From positions 4,216,001 to 4,280,000 of the forward strand of contig CP063166.1 in assembly GCA_016806145.1 (NCBI GenBank): 64,000 nucleotides of DNA. The letters run 5' to 3'. A program made the position numbers and the translations under genes. The notes beneath the pieces are model-generated. The model had not been told where the DNA came from. It did not search any database and worked only from the letters and a program-made list of their open reading frames with translations. Below are positions 60,754 through 64,000 of the stretch, one piece after another. Within the stretch, counting starts at the first letter, position 1, and every line of letters starts with the position of its first letter. The stretch comes from Variovorax paradoxus (GTDB lineage Bacteria; Pseudomonadota; Gammaproteobacteria; Burkholderiales; Burkholderiaceae_C).

Positions 60754-60776
60754 CGAGCGGCCGGCCCTTTGCATCG

Positions 60777-63700
60777 TCACCACTTCACGCGCACACCCAC
60801 CCCTGCATTGACCGAGCTGCCCACGCGAGCGACGCCGCCCGAGGCCCACTGCTTGCCGAGCTCGCCATACAGGCTCGTGCGCTGGCTCAGCGCCAGCGTG
60901 AAGCCTGCTGCCAGCTCGGTGCTCGTGCCACCGATCGGCGCGCCCACCGGCGTGATCGCCGCCGGGTTGACGAAGCGCGCGATGTCGTTGCCCTTCGAGC
61001 TGCGATAGACGTTCAGGCGCGCATACGGCTGCAGCGTGCCCGCGCTTGTCGCGAAGCTGCCCTTGATGCGAACGCCCGCGCGTGCGGTCCAGCTGCTGTC
61101 GGCGTCCTGCTGCACCAGCGCACCCGGGATCGCCACGTCGTCCAGGCGCAGGCGCTGGTGGATCAGCTGCAGCTGCGGCTCCACCGACCAGCCGCCCGTG
61201 CCCAGCGCGAAGGCCTTGCCGACCTCGATCGAGGCCAGGAAGCTGTTGCCCTTGCCCGTGACGCCGGCGCTCAGTTGCGGCTGCACCGTGTAGCGATGGC
61301 GGCCGGCCTGCAGCACCGTGTCGGCATAGAAGCCGTCGTCGCTCGTGAAGGTGCCGTACAGGCCCAGGTACTGGCTGCGCAGGTCGTTGCGGCCTGCAGC
61401 GCCGTTCAGGAGGCCGCTGCTGAAGCCACTGACACGCGTATCGCCTTCGAGCTGGCCGACATAGATGCCCGCGCGCCAGTTCGCATTGGCCCACAGGTCG
61501 GTACCTGCCTGCAGCCCGCTCACGCGGCCCTCGGCATGCGGCGAGACGGTGCCTCCCTGGCGGATGTCCATGTCGGTGGAGATCAGACGGCCCCAGGCGC
61601 GGCGGTTGCCGCCGTCGATGCTCGAGCTCGCACCGCCGCTGCCGCGTACGTCGTCGTCGCCGATGCGCTGGCTCAGGCTTGCGAGCATGCCGAGGTTGCT
61701 TTGGCGCAGTTGGTTCGGCAGAGCTGCGAAGAGCGAGGCTTCGGCGCGGTAGGTCGGCAGCGAGGCACCGGGTTCTGCTTCGGTGCGCAGGTACCAGTTC
61801 TCGCCCTCGCCGCCCGCATCGCCCGCGTACAGGCGGTACTCGTAGGCACCGGCGTCGACGCGGCCGCCCGAGAGCACGAAGGCGTCCTTGCTGGTTTGCG
61901 CGGTGGTGGTGGCGCCGTTCTTCGCGCTGATCAGTTCGATGCCCGCGCCGCTGGTGCGGGCGCCCAGGCCGCCTAGGTTGGTGACCTGCACTGTCGTCTT
62001 GCCGCTGGCGGATGCGGTGGCGCCGTCGAGCACCAGGCGGTCTGCGATGCCGGGGTTGTCGAGCTTCGCACCGAGGCGCAGCACGCCGTTGTTGCCGACG
62101 TAGGGGCCGGTCAAGGTAAGCGTGGTGCCTGGGACCGTGCCGAGCAGGGCGACCGTGCCGGCGTTGGTCAGGCCGGCCATCTTCTGGCTGAAGCCGCCGA
62201 GGTCGAGCGTGGCGCCGCTGGCGACCACAGCGCTCGATGCGGCGCTGAAGGCGTTGGTCGCGCCAGCCTTCAAGGTGCCTGCGGTCACGCGGGTCTCGCC
62301 TGCGTAGTTCGCCGTACCTGAGAGCGTGAGCGTGCCTGCGCCAACCTTGACGAGCGAGCCCGTCGTGCCGGTGATGGCGCCGGAGATCGTGTTGTCAGTG
62401 CCGAGCGCACCGGTGGTCAGCGCCTTGGTGCCAAGCACCACGTCGCCCGCTCCGCTCAGGGCACCGATGCTCGTGCCCGTGGTCGTCAGATCGATGCGCA
62501 CCTGGCCACCCGCTGCATTGGTCACCGTGGCGCCTGCAGCGCTCGCGGTGTCTTGCAGACGCAAGGTGCCTGCATTGGCGATCGCGAGCTTGCCCGCATC
62601 GGCCTTGCCGCCGAACTGCAGTGCTGCCCCCGAAGCAATGCTGACCGCGCCTGTTCCCAGTGCGCCCGTGGTGTCGGTCGTCAACGTGCCTGCATCCACC
62701 AACGTGCCGCCGCTGTAGCTGTTGGCGCTGCTCAAGGTCAAGGTGCCCGTGCCGATCTTGCGCAGCTTGCCCGTGCCGCTCATCACGCCTGCATAGGTAC
62801 CGGCCGTCTTGCCTTGGTCGAAGGCCACCTCCGCGTTGTTGACGATATTGCCCTGCAGACTCGTCGCGCTGCCCTGCAGCACACCGCCCTTGACGGTGGT
62901 ACCCCCGGTGTAGGTATTGGCACCGCCCAGGATCAGTCGGCCGGCATCCTCCTTCGAGATACCGCCCGTGCCGCTGAGCGCAACATTGAGCGTGGCCGTC
63001 ATGGTCGCACCGGCAGCCGTGCCGTCGCCCACGCGGATCACCGAGTTGGCGCTATCCACCACGATGCCGTCACCCTGCACCACATAGCCATCGGTGGCGA
63101 ACTGCGCACCCGCGATGCGCACCGCACCACCAGCCGCATCCACCGTCACGGTGCCAGCCTTGCCGCCGAACACCGCGAACTGGTTCTGCGCCCAGTTGCC
63201 GTTGAGCTTGCCGTCCATGTCGGCCCAGGCATCCATCGAGGGCTGCGGATTGCCCACGCGCCAGGTACCCGAGCCGCCGGCGATCTGGCCGTCGTTGTAC
63301 TTCGTGCTGTCGCCACCGTCCCAGAAGTTCAGCGACAGGCCCGCGCGGTTCACCAGATTGACCTGGTTCGCCACCGAGGTCTGCACCTGCAGGTCGGCCA
63401 CCTTCGCAGAGCCGGGCACCGTGCCGATGTCCAGGCCGTTGTCGGTGAAGCTGCCGCCGTAGCTCATGAGCCTGTAGAGGCCAGGGCCGAAGCTGCCGCC
63501 CGCCGACTGCGCGACGTTCAAGGTGCCATCGAGTTGCAGGTTGCCGGTGACGTTGATCAGGTCGTTGAGCGCGCCGCCTGGAACACCGGCCTGGCCGAGT
63601 TCGTAGTTCAGCGTGGAGCCGCCGGCCAGGGTCAGTGCGCCCAGGGTCAGCGTGCCAGGGCTGTTACCCGCAGCGAGGATGCCGCCCTTGTCGATGGTCA

Positions 63701-64000
63701 CCGCGCCCGCGATGCTGCCGCTGCCCGCAAGGGTCGCGCCGCTCTGGACCAGCACCGCGCCCGTACCTGTCGCGCTGCCGCTCTTGTTGTTCACGCTCAG
63801 CGTGCCCGCGCCCACGGTGGTGCCGCCGGTGTAGGTGTTGGCGCCCGTGAGCGTCAGCGTGCCAGCGCCCACCTTGACGACCGATCCGCCATTGCCGCTG
63901 ATCGTGCCCGACAGCGTGGTGCTGTCGCCGCTCGCGCCCAGCGTGAGCGCCTTGGCGCCGAGCACGAACTCGCCCGCGCCGCTCAGCGAGCCGAAGCTCA
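60777..64000 (-). CDS. Giant autotransporter AT3, C-terminal part (N-terminus beyond the window)
   Basis: An open frame enters from the right edge and ends at 60777. The visible 1074 residues comprise the last passenger segments (GANTYTGGTTV, LNFWDGGDSTKYNDGQIAGG, GTWRVGNPQPS) and a complete autotransporter beta-domain (YRAEASLFAALPNQLRQS to VGVRVKW). It parallels the C-terminal blocks of AT1 and AT2 (3058 bp from the border at 63835). The residues just inside the right edge (KALTLGASGDSTTLSG) differ from the equivalent D unit in AT1 and AT2, so its passenger composition is its own. It lies directly upstream of kinase 2 and is the third copy in the tandem series. Its own leader and regulators are expected to the right. 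Confidence 0.92.
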   Translation of the reverse strand, partial: SFGSLSGAGEFVLGAKALTLGASGDSTTLSGTISGNGGSVVKVGAGTLTLTGANTYTGGTTVGAGTLSVNNKSGSATGTGAVLVQSGATLAGSGSIAGAVTIDKGGILAAGNSPGTLTLGALTLAGGSTLNYELGQAGVPGGALNDLINVTGNLQLDGTLNVAQSAGGSFGPGLYRLMSYGGSFTDNGLDIGTVPGSAKVADLQVQTSVANQVNLVNRAGLSLNFWDGGDSTKYNDGQIAGGSGTWRVGNPQPSMDAWADMDGKLNGNWAQNQFAVFGGKAGTVTVDAAGGAVRIAGAQFATDGYVVQGDGIVVDSANSVIRVGDGTAAGATMTATLNVALSGTGGISKEDAGRLILGGANTYTGGTTVKGGVLQGSATSLQGNIVNNAEVAFDQGKTAGTYAGVMSGTGKLRKIGTGTLTLSSANSYSGGTLVDAGTLTTDTTGALGTGAVSIASGAALQFGGKADAGKLAIANAGTLRLQDTASAAGATVTNAAGGQVRIDLTTTGTSIGALSGAGDVVLGTKALTTGALGTDNTISGAITGTTGSLVKVGAGTLTLSGTANYAGETRVTAGTLKAGATNAFSAASSAVVASGATLDLGGFSQKMAGLTNAGTVALLGTVPGTTLTLTGPYVGNNGVLRLGAKLDNPGIADRLVLDGATASASGKTTVQVTNLGGLGARTSGAGIELISAKNGATTTAQTSKDAFVLSGGRVDAGAYEYRLYAGDAGGEGENWYLRTEAEPGASLPTYRAEASLFAALPNQLRQSNLGMLASLSQRIGDDDVRGSGGASSSIDGGNRRAWGRLISTDMDIRQGGTVSPHAEGRVSGLQAGTDLWANANWRAGIYVGQLEGDTRVSGFSSGLLNGAAGRNDLRSQYLGLYGTFTSDDGFYADTVLQAGRHRYTVQPQLSAGVTGKGNSFLASIEVGKAFALGTGGWSVEPQLQLIHQRLRLDDVAIPGALVQQDADSSWTARAGVRIKGSFATSAGTLQPYARLNVYRSSKGNDIARFVNPAAITPVGAPIGGTSTELAAGFTLALSQRTSLYGELGKQWASGGVARVGSSVNAGVGVRVKW

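Overview
The window looks like a chromosomal segment of a high-GC betaproteobacterium. The GC-rich coding style, the aromatic-acid catabolic genes, a REP-like palindrome of a type I associate with Comamonadaceae, and the ESPR-type autotransporters suggest a Variovorax-like organism. This placement is by recognition, not by a database search. No tRNA, rRNA, CRISPR array, transposase or integrase was seen.

The left part (about 1-20000) is metabolic. A DUF1501/DUF1800 pair of exported proteins lies at the left edge. Next is a long minus-strand catabolic cluster (12790 down to 2920): two shikimate-dehydrogenase-family oxidoreductases, pcaB, pcaC, an MFS transporter, pcaD, quiC (3-dehydroshikimate dehydratase), an MHS-family symporter and a DsbA/FrnE-like protein. 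A divergent IclR regulator (12991-13776) is its likely controller. Together the genes describe uptake of quinate/shikimate-type acids, conversion through 3-dehydroshikimate to protocatechuate, and then the beta-ketoadipate steps PcaB-PcaC-PcaD. Protocatechuate 3,4-dioxygenase and a 3-dehydroquinate dehydratase are not in the window. After a glutathione transferase comes a second small regulon: a fumarase-superfamily lyase, the C4-dicarboxylate symporter dctA and fumC. It is divergent from a HutC-type GntR regulator, with two 16-bp palindromic operators between them. A metallophosphoesterase and a nucleotidyltransferase follow.

The right part (21339-64000, two thirds of the window) is one tandem system on the minus strand. 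Read in the direction of transcription it is: giant autotransporter AT3 (its N-terminus lies beyond the right edge), histidine kinase 2, response regulator 2, a 52-codon leader ORF, giant autotransporter AT2 (3951 aa), histidine kinase 1, response regulator 1, a 65-codon leader ORF, and giant autotransporter AT1 (6892 aa). The kinase-regulator-autotransporter module has clearly been duplicated. A nearly invariant 20-bp box precedes each kinase gene and each leader-autotransporter gene. The leader ORFs have strong ribosome binding sites and end in a TGATG overlap with the autotransporter start. The passengers are built from whole units of 525, about 550, 627 or about 647 residues, nine in AT1 and four in AT2, in different orders. 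This gives a self-regulated family of very large surface proteins that apparently evolves by unit gain, loss and gene conversion.
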